Shown: in pieces, positions 54,037 through 60,676 of the stretch
Position numbering within the stretch: position 1 is the first letter of the stretch
How the letters are laid out: each line of letters opens with the position of its first letter
Assembly (NCBI RefSeq): GCF_000526795.1
Contig: NZ_JAGT01000001.1
Coordinates: forward strand, 2,082,001-2,146,000
Length of the DNA: 64,000 nucleotides
Source of the DNA: Ruminococcus flavefaciens AE3010
GTDB taxonomy: Bacteria; Bacillota; Clostridia; Oscillospirales; Ruminococcaceae
Reading direction: 5' to 3'
Program-made: the position numbers and the translations under genes
Notes under the pieces: generated by a model
Database searches by the model: none
The model's input: only the letters and a program-made list of their open reading frames with translations
Told to the model about the DNA's origin: nothing

Positions 54037-54132
54037 AGAAGTAGGTGAATTTTTTCAATGGTCACAAATACCAGCTGGTTTGGAGCCGATTTGGGGCTTT
54101 TGTGACGTTCAATATTTTTTTCACCTGCTTCT
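54037..54132. repeat. Long imperfect inverted repeat between divergent genes
   Basis: Left arm AGAAGTAGGTGAA with GTCACAAA (54037-54068); right arm with TTTGTGAC and TTCACCTGCTTCT (54099-54132). Between them lies CCAGCTGG. The 96-bp structure fills the start region of both the ATPase gene (minus) and the gene at 54250 (plus). It could be a regulator site, an origin or a transfer origin. Confidence 0.6.
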
Positions 54133-54151
54133 AACAGCATCTGAGATTTTT

Positions 54152-54179
54152 TTGGACTTTTGGTCCTTACTTGTATTAT
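54152..54179 (+). promoter_or_regulatory. Possible promoter of the orphan gene at 54250
   Basis: TTGGAC (54152-54157), 16-base spacer, TATTAT (54174-54179). The fit is moderate. Confidence 0.45.
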
Positions 54180-54249
54180 ACTTCAGGGCAAATATTATAC
54201 AATTCAAAATGGATTATATTATATTTTATATTTTTTGAAAGGAAGTGAG

Positions 54250-55173
54250 ATGGTTATGGATAAGCCTTTTGGCAAGTTTATTAACTTAATCTATATAGAA
54301 GGATATTTTTATGGTGGGGACTTTAATATGGAGAAATTCACAGCTAAGCCGTTTTTTGTTTTAAACTTATTAAAAGGAAGCGTTAAAGAGCCTAATAGCA
54401 TTATATTTTCAATGCAAACTATAAATGGATATATCGGCGGTGACCCATTTGGCTCAGTTGTTAAAGCACTCTATGATGCTGAATATAATAAGGAGCTATT
54501 AGTAAAATACATTGAAAGACTATATGAAACAAAGCATAAGGACACAAAGACTTATCGAGACAGATATAACGGTAAGAGTTATAAAGAAGCATTACATGAA
54601 AAAGTCAAAGTAGAATTTCCTGACGTTACATTTGATAATATGTCTAATATCTTGGCTGAATGGTTTCATGATATACTTGGAATGGATAAAAATCAAGAAC
54701 ATGTCAATATTAAGAACAAAGACAAAACCGATCCCGCTCAAGTTACTTATTCTTATACAATTTCCGAATCTGAAAAGAAAGAAGTAAAGAATATTTGCAA
54801 TTTAATTGACGAAAGTATTAAAAAGCTTCATAAAATAGGAGTAGCTATAAATGGTATACGTTCAACCAAGAATAATTATGACAACGAGCTTAAATGGCGA
54901 CTTGGTCTTCGGGAATGTTTAATTGAACAAATAAAATTGTATAACAACGAATACGATATTTGTATTCAGGAATGCTCAGCTCTTGTTAGTTTGCTAAAAA
55001 CTAAAGTTCGAATTAAGACTTGCATAAAAGCATTATATGATATTGCTAACGATATAGTCGATAACAAATATATTGCTTCGCAAAAAGATTTTAAGCTTGA
55101 AGAATTCAATACTATGATGAAGAAATTTCAAGATAATCTCAATCTTTTACTTGAGTGCATAGATGAATTATAA
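54250..55173 (+). CDS. Hypothetical protein, AT-rich orphan cargo gene
   Basis: About 307 residues; AAAGGAAG precedes the ATG at 54250 (an ATG two codons later is also possible). I do not recognise the family. The N-terminal part has aromatic motifs (NLIYIEGYFYGGDFNMEKFT, then KPFFVLNLLKGSVKEPNS). The second half is helical and charged (KNICNLIDESIKKLHKIGVA). No membrane helix or signal is seen. It is much more AT-rich than its surroundings and stands alone on the plus strand, which suggests recent acquisition. A defence role is possible but not shown. Confidence 0.6.
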   Translation: MVMDKPFGKFINLIYIEGYFYGGDFNMEKFTAKPFFVLNLLKGSVKEPNSIIFSMQTINGYIGGDPFGSVVKALYDAEYNKELLVKYIERLYETKHKDTKTYRDRYNGKSYKEALHEKVKVEFPDVTFDNMSNILAEWFHDILGMDKNQEHVNIKNKDKTDPAQVTYSYTISESEKKEVKNICNLIDESIKKLHKIGVAINGIRSTKNNYDNELKWRLGLRECLIEQIKLYNNEYDICIQECSALVSLLKTKVRIKTCIKALYDIANDIVDNKYIASQKDFKLEEFNTMMKKFQDNLNLLLECIDEL

Positions 55174-55218
55174 TTAGCAAGAATTTCTCTTCATTCAGAC
55201 TGAAATAGTATAAGCTTA

Positions 55219-55240
55219 GCGAGCCTCCGTTCGGAGGCTC
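55219..55240 (+). terminator. Hairpin after the orphan gene
   Basis: GAGCCTCC, loop of 4, GGAGGCTC, then ATTAATGTTT. Probable weak terminator, 45 bases past the stop codon. Confidence 0.55.
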
Positions 55241-55351
55241 ATTAATGTTTCACATGACCAAGGTCTAATGACATACGCAAAATCTGTTTCCCAGAAATGG
55301 TTTTTGCGCTTTTGCAATATTGCAAATAAAAACGACACCCTATTGAAATAT

Positions 55352-55376
55352 GATTGGAGCCGGGACCTGTCCCGGC
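55352..55376 (-). terminator. Terminator after the resolvase gene
   Basis: GAGCCGGGACC/GGTCCCGGCTC type stem with a 2-3 base loop, 17 bases past the resolvase stop. On the minus strand it is followed by CAATCATATTTC, a weak T run. The remaining bases of 55241-55350 hold small AT-rich palindromes (TTGCAATATTGCAA) and no gene. Confidence 0.6.
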
Positions 55377-55392
55377 TCTGTCTCATTTATAT

Positions 55393-55959
55393 TTATTTTC
55401 TTTCGTACTCTTTGAGCCTGCGGTAAAAGGTGTTGGCACGCAGGCCCATCTCTTTCTGAAACCATACTGCTGTAATAGCGCCCGCCTTCCACTGCTCGTA
55501 AAGTTGACTGAACTTTATCCAGTCTATAGGTTGAGGCTGCCGACCTTTATACTTTCCCTGTGCCTTAGCAATAGCAATACCCTCGCGTTGGCGCTGTAAA
55601 GTCTGCTCACGTTCAAGCTCTGAAAGTGCTGCAAATATAGACAGTACGAATCGCCCTTGCGGAGTGTCTGTGTCGATATTCTCTTTGGCACTGACAAGAG
55701 TTACGCCTTTGCGCTGCAATACATCTATAATGTTTAGCAGGTCTCTGGTCGATCTTCCGAGCCTGCTGATACTCTCAATGTATAGAGTATCTCCCTCGCG
55801 AACATACTCCAGCATAGCTTTCAGTTCGGGACGGTCAGCATTCTTGCCTGATATCTTCTCAGCAAAGACACGTTCTACTTGGTACTGCTCCATCAACGCT
55901 TCTTGTCGTGCGGTCTCCTGATGTTCCGTTGATACACGGATATATCCTATTCTGCCCAT
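55393..55959 (-). CDS. Serine recombinase (resolvase/invertase family)
   Basis: 188 residues. The catalytic domain starts MGRIGYIRVSTEHQETARQE with the nucleophile Ser10. ESISRLGRSTRDLLNIIDVL carries the conserved Arg residues, and a C-terminal HTH is visible (LRANTFYRRLKEY). The size is that of Tn3-type resolvases or DNA invertases. Its start shares one base with the stop of the amidotransferase gene (TGATG), so it is the last member of the amidoligase operon. Linking a recombinase this closely to a metabolic gene set is unusual. Confidence 0.93.
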   Translation of the reverse strand: MGRIGYIRVSTEHQETARQEALMEQYQVERVFAEKISGKNADRPELKAMLEYVREGDTLYIESISRLGRSTRDLLNIIDVLQRKGVTLVSAKENIDTDTPQGRFVLSIFAALSELEREQTLQRQREGIAIAKAQGKYKGRQPQPIDWIKFSQLYEQWKAGAITAVWFQKEMGLRANTFYRRLKEYERK

Positions 55960-56936
55960 CAGAACACACCACCATAGCAGCTTTCATACAAATCTTCGCC
56001 ACACATATATTTTACATCTCTGAGTGCTTCTCGGAGCAGGCTTGGCTCCATGAGCATATCCTCCACCTCATCACAGGTGTAGCCGTACTCCAAAAGGAGC
56101 TCAACGTCTTCGCTGTCAACGCCATAGCAGCCACAATATGCCAAAAGGATTTCCTCATGCATATTAAAGTATGAAGAGTCATCATAATCGTACCAGCTCA
56201 TATACTTGGATCTATATATTTTAGGCTCGTATCGTGAGCGTGTGATTTTACCGTTTCTGTCAATACACAGAATATCGCCTTCTTCGGTATCAATACGCTT
56301 TGACTCAAACTTATGAAGTCCCAACTGCTTCAGAGCCTTCTTCATGATGCTTTCAGTACTTGCGTATACATACAGACCTATTGTCTCAAAATGGAGCAGG
56401 TACATCGGGTTGCTTCCTTTTATAATGTATAGGCTATTGTACTGGTCAAGGACAGTAAAAGTGAAGTTACCCTCCACCGTTTCAGCCATGTACTTGAGGC
56501 TGTCGAAGTCGAGTTTGCCTTGTTTCTCTATCAACTGTACGCCGATATAGCTGTCCGTATTTATATATGTATTGGGAATTACTCCGTCCTTGCGCAGATC
56601 TCTGTCGTTCCAGAGTACGCCATTATGTGCAAAGGCAAACTCTGTATCAGCATGACCTGCGAAGGGATGGTTATTGTAATTTTGCTTCTTATCGCCCTGG
56701 GTAGCTAACCGCGTATGTCCCATAACAGCTTTCGTTTCGGCAGGAGCGTTGAAGTGCAGTTTATGAGCTGGCTTAGGTCGCTTGAATATAGTGACCTTAC
56801 CGTCATGAATATAACTGATACCTGCTGCATCTGTTCCTCTCTCTTCCGCAGCATTTGCCAGAGCCTGGGTAAGCTTCTTGAGTACCCTATACGGAACGAT
56901 TCCTTTATAATCGAGCCATCCAAATAATGCGCACAT
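55959..56936 (-). CDS. Class II glutamine amidotransferase-like protein with Cys2 nucleophile
   Basis: 325 residues from the ATG at 56936, which has AAGGAGG before it. This start places Cys at position 2 (MCALFGW), the N-terminal nucleophile of Ntn-hydrolases after Met removal. Further motifs of the family are ERGTDAAGISY (31-42), GHTRLATQG (73-81), NNHPF (88-92) and AHNG (103-106). The domain hydrolyses glutamine and supplies ammonia, or cleaves a related amide. About 100 extra residues follow, of unknown kind. There is no synthase domain in the protein, so the partner is probably the amidoligase encoded two genes upstream. Confidence 0.85.
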   Translation of the reverse strand: MCALFGWLDYKGIVPYRVLKKLTQALANAAEERGTDAAGISYIHDGKVTIFKRPKPAHKLHFNAPAETKAVMGHTRLATQGDKKQNYNNHPFAGHADTEFAFAHNGVLWNDRDLRKDGVIPNTYINTDSYIGVQLIEKQGKLDFDSLKYMAETVEGNFTFTVLDQYNSLYIIKGSNPMYLLHFETIGLYVYASTESIMKKALKQLGLHKFESKRIDTEEGDILCIDRNGKITRSRYEPKIYRSKYMSWYDYDDSSYFNMHEEILLAYCGCYGVDSEDVELLLEYGYTCDEVEDMLMEPSLLREALRDVKYMCGEDLYESCYGGVF

Positions 56937-56937
56937 A

Positions 56938-57090
56938 TCAATTATCCTCCTTATCATCATCACAACCGATACCGTCAATAGCACCGCCTGCGAAAAGTAT
57001 TGTAGCGATAACACCGACCGTCTTTAGCACGTCCTTTATATCTTTCTCGGTATCTTCGTCCATACCGAATAAATCTGATAATAAGCCCAT
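56938..57090 (-). CDS. 50-residue protein encoded between amidoligase and amidotransferase
   Basis: Starts MGLLSDLFGMDEDTEKDIKD, has a hydrophobic stretch (TVGVIATILFAGGAI), and ends in an acidic tail (GCDDDKEDN). The ATG at 57090 has AGGAGG 9 bases before it, lying inside the last amidoligase codons. One base separates it from each neighbour. The strict spacing suggests a real gene. It could be a peptide substrate of the amidoligase or a membrane-associated partner. No homologue is recognised. Confidence 0.75.
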   Translation of the reverse strand: MGLLSDLFGMDEDTEKDIKDVLKTVGVIATILFAGGAIDGIGCDDDKEDN

Positions 57091-57091
57091 T

Positions 57092-58201
57092 TTACATATC
57101 CTCCTGTGTTTCGATTTCTTCATTGATATAGAGTCTGCGCTCTTTCAGATACTGTATCAGCTCAGGTTCTTTCACTGTATCAACGAACTCTGACCATGAC
57201 ATTTGTGCTATACCTTCATCAGTTAAGCTGATAGCGAGATCGCAGATAGCGTTTACAAGCTCAAGCGCTGCAATAAGAGTGTTATACTTGAGCGTGCCTC
57301 TGAAAAGTCTGAACTCGATTGTGGTGTAATTCATTAAGTTCACAGCTGCATATCTGCCATTATTACCCTTTTTAGCCTTATCGAGAATTTCACGACCTGT
57401 CTTTTCAAAGCCATATCGCGCAGCCCAGCGGTTCATACTGTACTCACTGCGGCGACTGAACTTAAGCATCTCGTTCCAATGATGTTCGATGAAGTATAAG
57501 ATACGTGCTATAACCTCATCCTGCGCTTCACGACTATCGCCTAGACAGGAGCGATTGACATGAACGTGAAGTCCACAGGTGCTTGTCTGATGTGAGCGAT
57601 ATCCCAAGTATATAGCCTTTTTCATGATATCTTCCCACTGAAACTGCTTATGAAAATCAAGGCTCATGGGGTGAGTTACAAGCTCCATACCATCGTCCAA
57701 TGAGCCGTCACCTTTGATGTATATGTGTTCTTGATCTCTGTTGGCAATAACAAGCAATTCGTCGGCATTGTCACTGTCCTTGCCTGCTCCGTCAATCTCC
57801 AGTTCTACGCCGAAATACCGCTTGGAATCACCGTAAAAGATAGGCTCAGGCTTGTAACCGTAATCATGGATAGAGCGGTTCTTATCGACTTCATCGTGAT
57901 AGCATTCCGAGCAATAATCGTAACCGTCAAGATGATAAGCATCATCTTCGTGTAATAGCGCATCACAGCAGCTGCATCGGGTGTAGTGATTGTGATAGCA
58001 ATGACTACAAAGCGTTGTGTAGTCGTCTCCGTAGCTTTCACTGGTCCAGATTATAGCTCCACACCTATCGCAGGTTGTGGTATGCTGTTCAACGCAATCG
58101 GTACATACTACCTCTCCATCAATAGTTTCGTAGTCCTCGTCATCGCCTATGACTGCTCCGCAGTGAGAGCAATACAAGACATTTTCGTTCTTTTCATCCA
58201 T
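57092..58201 (-). CDS. Amidoligase-family enzyme with three N-terminal zinc-ribbon-like units
   Basis: 369 residues from the ATG at 58201 (ACGGAGG before it). Residues 11-100 hold six CxxC-type pairs in three units (C11/C14-C33/C36, C44/C47-C65/C68, C76/C79-C97/C100), like LIM/treble-clef fingers. The rest matches the Amidoligase_2 type: YFGVELEID (129-137), GDGSLDDGMELVTHP (164-178), CGLHVHVN (209-216) and TIEFRLFRGTL (294-304). These supply the acidic metal ligands, His212, His214, Glu296, Arg298 and Arg301 of a glutamine-synthetase-like ATP-dependent amide ligase. It probably joins a carboxylate to an amine on a peptide or metabolite. The zinc fingers may hold the target. Confidence 0.85.
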   Translation of the reverse strand: MDEKNENVLYCSHCGAVIGDDEDYETIDGEVVCTDCVEQHTTTCDRCGAIIWTSESYGDDYTTLCSHCYHNHYTRCSCCDALLHEDDAYHLDGYDYCSECYHDEVDKNRSIHDYGYKPEPIFYGDSKRYFGVELEIDGAGKDSDNADELLVIANRDQEHIYIKGDGSLDDGMELVTHPMSLDFHKQFQWEDIMKKAIYLGYRSHQTSTCGLHVHVNRSCLGDSREAQDEVIARILYFIEHHWNEMLKFSRRSEYSMNRWAARYGFEKTGREILDKAKKGNNGRYAAVNLMNYTTIEFRLFRGTLKYNTLIAALELVNAICDLAISLTDEGIAQMSWSEFVDTVKEPELIQYLKERRLYINEEIETQEDM

Positions 58202-58228
58202 TGTAAAAACCTCCGTAAACAAAATGAA

Positions 58229-58248
58229 CCAGCCCCCGAAGGGGCTGG
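58229..58248 (-). terminator. Hairpin between the DUF960 gene and the amidoligase
   Basis: CCAGCCCC, loop of 4, GGGGCTGG, followed on the minus strand by TTCATTTTGTTT. It probably reduces read-through into the amidoligase operon. Confidence 0.7.
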
Positions 58249-58256
58249 CATTACTG

Positions 58257-58541
58257 TTAATATTCTTCTGCTAAAAGCATTGTGCAGTGATCACCGTCAT
58301 CTATTATGTACAGCTTTTCCGTTATAGGCTTCTCAGACGGTATAAGATACGTCATACGGTATTCAGGCTCTTCCGAGCTATGAGTAATAGCCTGCATAGG
58401 ACCAGCTGCACTCAGTTCAAAGACCTGCAAATAGTCTTTTGGAGCAGGCATACGCTCTACACACTCCCAAAGAAACAGCTGTAACTCCAACGGAATCGTA
58501 CTATCAACGCCACAGGTCAGGTATCGGTTGTTATCAAACAC
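58257..58541 (-). CDS. DUF960-type small protein
   Basis: 94 residues from a GTG at 58541 with AAAGGAGG 10 bases before it; the longer frame has no ribosome binding site. It matches the DUF960 pattern: FDNNRYLTCGVDSTIPLELQ at the start and IDDGDHCTMLLAEEY at the end. Such proteins are common on Firmicutes plasmids and conjugative elements; their function is unknown. It is the first gene on this strand in front of the amidoligase operon. Confidence 0.82.
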   Translation of the reverse strand: MFDNNRYLTCGVDSTIPLELQLFLWECVERMPAPKDYLQVFELSAAGPMQAITHSSEEPEYRMTYLIPSEKPITEKLYIIDDGDHCTMLLAEEY

Positions 58542-58663
58542 GGTATCATTTCCTCCTTTCGCATTTTTGTTGGCGACAAAAGCTTCTGTCACATTAACAA
58601 TATACATACGAAAAAAAGAAATAATAGGAATATGGCCGTAAATCGGAAAAAAATGTAATAACA

Positions 58664-58682
58664 ATTATCATTACATGATAAT
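58664..58682. promoter_or_regulatory. Perfect palindrome between the DUF960 and DUF1848 genes
   Basis: ATTATCAT, 3 bases, ATGATAAT. It stands in the 334-base divergent region and may be an operator for both directions. The region 58542-58720 shows no gene and is AT-rich. Confidence 0.5.
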
Positions 58683-58721
58683 GATATACATATGAAAAAT
58701 CAAAATAATCGGAATTTTCTC

Positions 58722-58751
58722 TTGACTTTGCTTTCTGTTTCTCATTATAAT
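58722..58751 (+). promoter_or_regulatory. Promoter of the DUF1848 gene
   Basis: TTGACT (58722-58727), 18-base spacer, TATAAT (58746-58751). Confidence 0.75.
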
Positions 58752-58827
58752 AAAAGAAAGACTGAAAAGAATACATCTGATCTGCCTATACCGCCCATTA
58801 CGGGCGGCTAAGCGGCATATATACATA

Positions 58828-58857
58828 ACAGCAGTGATGTTTTGATATCACTGCTGT
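58828..58857 (+). promoter_or_regulatory. Hairpin in the 5' leader of the DUF1848 gene
   Basis: ACAGCAGTGAT, loop of 8, ATCACTGCTGT, directly before the purine-rich ribosome binding site (GAGGGAAAAGGAAG). It may control or stabilise the mRNA. Confidence 0.5.
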
Positions 58858-58875
58858 GAGGGAAAAGGAAGAAAA

Positions 58876-59640
58876 ATGATAATAAACACAGGGATGCGGA
58901 CAGATATCCCCGCATTTTACTCAGAATGGTTCATGAACAGGATACGTGAAGGCTACGTTCTTGTGCGTAATCCATATCGTCAGGACTGGATAACACGATA
59001 TGAGCTTGATCCTGAGATTGTTGACTGTATAGCCTTCTGCACTAAGAATCCTGCTCCGATGCTGAAGTATATTGACGAGCTGAAACGGTTTCATCAATAT
59101 TGGTTCGTGACTATTACTCCCTACGGAAAAGACATTGAACCTAATGTTCTGGCGAAGGAGCAGGTCATGCAGGACTTCATATCGCTCTCAGAAGCTGTCG
59201 GAGTCAACTGTATCGGATGGAGGTATGATCCGATATTCATTGACAGCACATATACCGTTGAACGGCATATATCAGACTTCAAGAAAATGTGTAATACGCT
59301 TTCAGGATATACACAAGTTTGTGTTATTAGCTTTATTGACCTGTATGAAAAGGTCAAGCGGAATTTTCCGCAGGCAAGAACAGTAACTCCACAGGAGCGT
59401 ATCGCCATTGGTAAGGCTTTCGCAGAGATCGGACAGCTTTACGGAATAACGATAAAAGCCTGTGCTGAGGGAAATGACCTCGAGCAGTATGGTGTAGACT
59501 GTAACGGCTGCATGACCAAAGAAACATTTGAGGCAGCTATAGGAAGTTACCTTGATATTCCAAAAAAGAAGTCGCAGCGTGCGGAGTGCAGCTGCGTTCT
59601 TGGTACAGATATTGGAGCTTACAGTGAAACCGCCTTTTAG
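58876..59640 (+). CDS. DUF1848-family protein, C-terminally truncated
   Basis: 254 residues. It fits DUF1848: MIINTGMRTDIPAFYSEWFM, LVRNPYRQDW, FCTKNPAPML, ITPYGKDIEP, GWRYDPIF and CVISFIDLYEKV are family motifs. Complete members continue past CxC...DIGAY with a CxxxCxxCYA-like cysteine cluster that suggests iron-sulfur/radical-SAM chemistry. Here the frame ends DIGAYSETAF and the cluster is missing. The break is near 59618, just before repetitive DNA, so the gene seems to be cut by a rearrangement or insertion. Activity is doubtful. Confidence 0.8.
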   Translation: MIINTGMRTDIPAFYSEWFMNRIREGYVLVRNPYRQDWITRYELDPEIVDCIAFCTKNPAPMLKYIDELKRFHQYWFVTITPYGKDIEPNVLAKEQVMQDFISLSEAVGVNCIGWRYDPIFIDSTYTVERHISDFKKMCNTLSGYTQVCVISFIDLYEKVKRNFPQARTVTPQERIAIGKAFAEIGQLYGITIKACAEGNDLEQYGVDCNGCMTKETFEAAIGSYLDIPKKKSQRAECSCVLGTDIGAYSETAF

Positions 59641-59660
59641 CTCAACTTTACAGTACGCCA

Positions 59661-59888
59661 TCAGCTGCCACCAGCTTCTTTTTTTGAAAAATCATAAGAA
59701 ATTTTCAAAATACTATTGACAACCGATTCATTTTGTGCTTGGGGGAGACAAAAATTTTTTTCAAAAAACCTCTTGACAAACTCTTTGTTTTGTGCATTGT
59801 AGCCCTCCAAAGAAATTTCAGGAAAAGTATTGACAACTCCTGAATTTTGTGATATGGGGGAACTTCTGCATCTTACTGTGGTGATCAT
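59661..59888 (-). CDS. Possible 75-residue repeat protein over the 57-bp tandem repeats
   Basis: The frame runs through the repeats without a stop. The three DNA units give three 19-residue units that each begin QN (QNSGVVN, QNKEFVK, QNESVVN). AAGGAAGG stands before the ATG at 59888. It may be a real small protein or only an open frame in repetitive DNA. No function is known. Confidence 0.35.
   Translation of the reverse strand: MITTVRCRSSPISQNSGVVNTFPEISLEGYNAQNKEFVKRFFEKNFCLPQAQNESVVNSILKISYDFSKKEAGGS
59698..59868. repeat. Three tandem 57-bp repeats
   Basis: Units at 59698, 59755 and 59812. Each contains TTGACAA (59716, 59773 and 59830, exactly 57 apart) followed after about 9 bases by TTTTGTG. 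The units have diverged, so the array is not recent. Confidence 0.85.
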
Positions 59889-59925
59889 AACATGTTACCT
59901 TCCTTTCATTTTTTATCATAACAAC

Positions 59926-59975
59926 AAAAAAGCCCCATAACAGCAGTGTATTGAACACCGCAGATACGAGGCTTT
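59926..59975 (-). terminator. Minus-strand terminator-like hairpin
   Basis: Minus strand: AAAGCC with inner GCGGTGT/ACACTGC and closing GGGGCTTT, then a T run. It would stop transcription of the fragment at 59992-60174. Confidence 0.5.
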
Positions 59976-59991
59976 AATTATTTTTCAGTGT

Positions 59992-60174
59992 TTATCCTAC
60001 TTCAAGACAGAACACCATTTTGATATCTCGCCACTGATTTTTCCGTAAATAGCTTCCATGAGCCTTTTTATAGGCTTTCGCCATTTCAAAGGTTATCGGA
60101 AACTCCCATGAAATCGTGACTTTAGAACTACTACTTAGAAGCGATAGCAGCCTGTACTGTGGATAGTGTGGCAA
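59992..60174 (-). pseudogene. Possible remnant of a protein gene
   Basis: 60 residues; the part SKVTISWEFPITFEMAKAYK reads like a piece of a larger conserved protein, but I cannot name the family. No ribosome binding site is seen. The rest of 59889-60313 has no gene, only this fragment and two hairpins. Confidence 0.25.
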
Positions 60175-60281
60175 TCAAACTTCAATTCATTAAAAGCTAT
60201 ATTTCGCTGAAAATTTGATAGAGCAAATACTCTCCATTGTCAGCAGTTATAATCGTATGTTACAAAAACAGGATTTGATAT

Positions 60282-60311
60282 GAGAGGCAGCCATTACGGC
60301 TGCCTTTATTT
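60282..60311 (+). terminator. Hairpin at the end of the ArsR operon
   Basis: GGCAGCC, loop of 5, GGCTGCC. The T-rich side (TTTATTTTG) is on the plus strand, so it is oriented against the operon; it may still end it weakly. Confidence 0.45.
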
Positions 60312-60313
60312 TG

Positions 60314-60664
60314 TCATTCACCAATTAGCTTCAATATCTCCGCAGGCTTCAGAGTTTTACCAGAGGAAACGAGCTTATCATTGACTACAAGTGCAGGCAT
60401 TGACATTGCACCGTACTCCATTATCTTCTGCAAGTCTGTGACATACTCGACCTCGATGCCAATTCCCTCAACTGCCTTGACAGTGTTGTCGTAGAGCTGA
60501 TGGCAGGCTTTACAGCCCGAACCGAGCACCTTGATACAGCAGATACCGTCAACAGGTTCACCGCAGCAAGTCGAAGCTGTCTCAGTTGCAGTCTGCTCTC
60601 CGCCGCAACAGCAGCATGAAGTTTCCTCTTTCTTCTCTTCCTTTTTCTTACCAAATAATGCCAT
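60314..60664 (-). CDS. Thioredoxin/glutaredoxin-like small redox protein with Cys-rich N-terminus
   Basis: 116 residues. The C-terminal 77 residues are the small thioredoxin-fold type found beside permeases (IKVLGSGCKACHQLYDNTVK with active-site CKAC, then the cis-Pro segment MSMPALVVNDKLV). The N-terminal 40 residues are Lys/Glu-rich with a CCCCGG cluster and more Cys, which could bind metal. It is the last gene of the ArsR operon and probably works with the permease in metal or metalloid handling. Confidence 0.88.
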   Translation of the reverse strand: MALFGKKKEEKKEETSCCCCGGEQTATETASTCCGEPVDGICCIKVLGSGCKACHQLYDNTVKAVEGIGIEVEYVTDLQKIMEYGAMSMPALVVNDKLVSSGKTLKPAEILKLIGE

Positions 60665-60676
60665 GATATATTCCTC

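Larger units (their letters stand above)
47706..59888. mobile_element. Putative integrative element or accessory island downstream of tRNA-His
   Basis: The stretch holds a tyrosine integrase that points toward the tRNA genes, an excisionase-like protein, an XRE-like protein, a HerA/FtsK-like ATPase, a serine resolvase and several genes of unknown function. Its GC content and codon use are lower than in the ribosomal part, most clearly at 54.2-55.2 kb. No relaxase or conjugation apparatus is seen, so it would be a mobilisable or decayed element. I could not find a direct repeat of the tRNA-His end, so both borders are guesses; the right end is placed at the tandem repeat block. Confidence 0.45.

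Noticed and set aside
51070..58201. Complete conjugative (type IV secretion) element
   Set aside because: No relaxase, no VirB6/VirD4-type membrane proteins and no cell-wall hydrolase are present; only one motor ATPase.
59698..59868. CRISPR array
   Set aside because: Only three diverged units without unique spacers, period 57, and no cas genes in the window.
47640..60313. Integration into the 3' end of tRNA-His with a duplicated tRNA end
   Set aside because: I looked for a second copy of the tRNA-His 3' sequence on the right side and did not see one; the tRNA-integrase link is left as proximity only.
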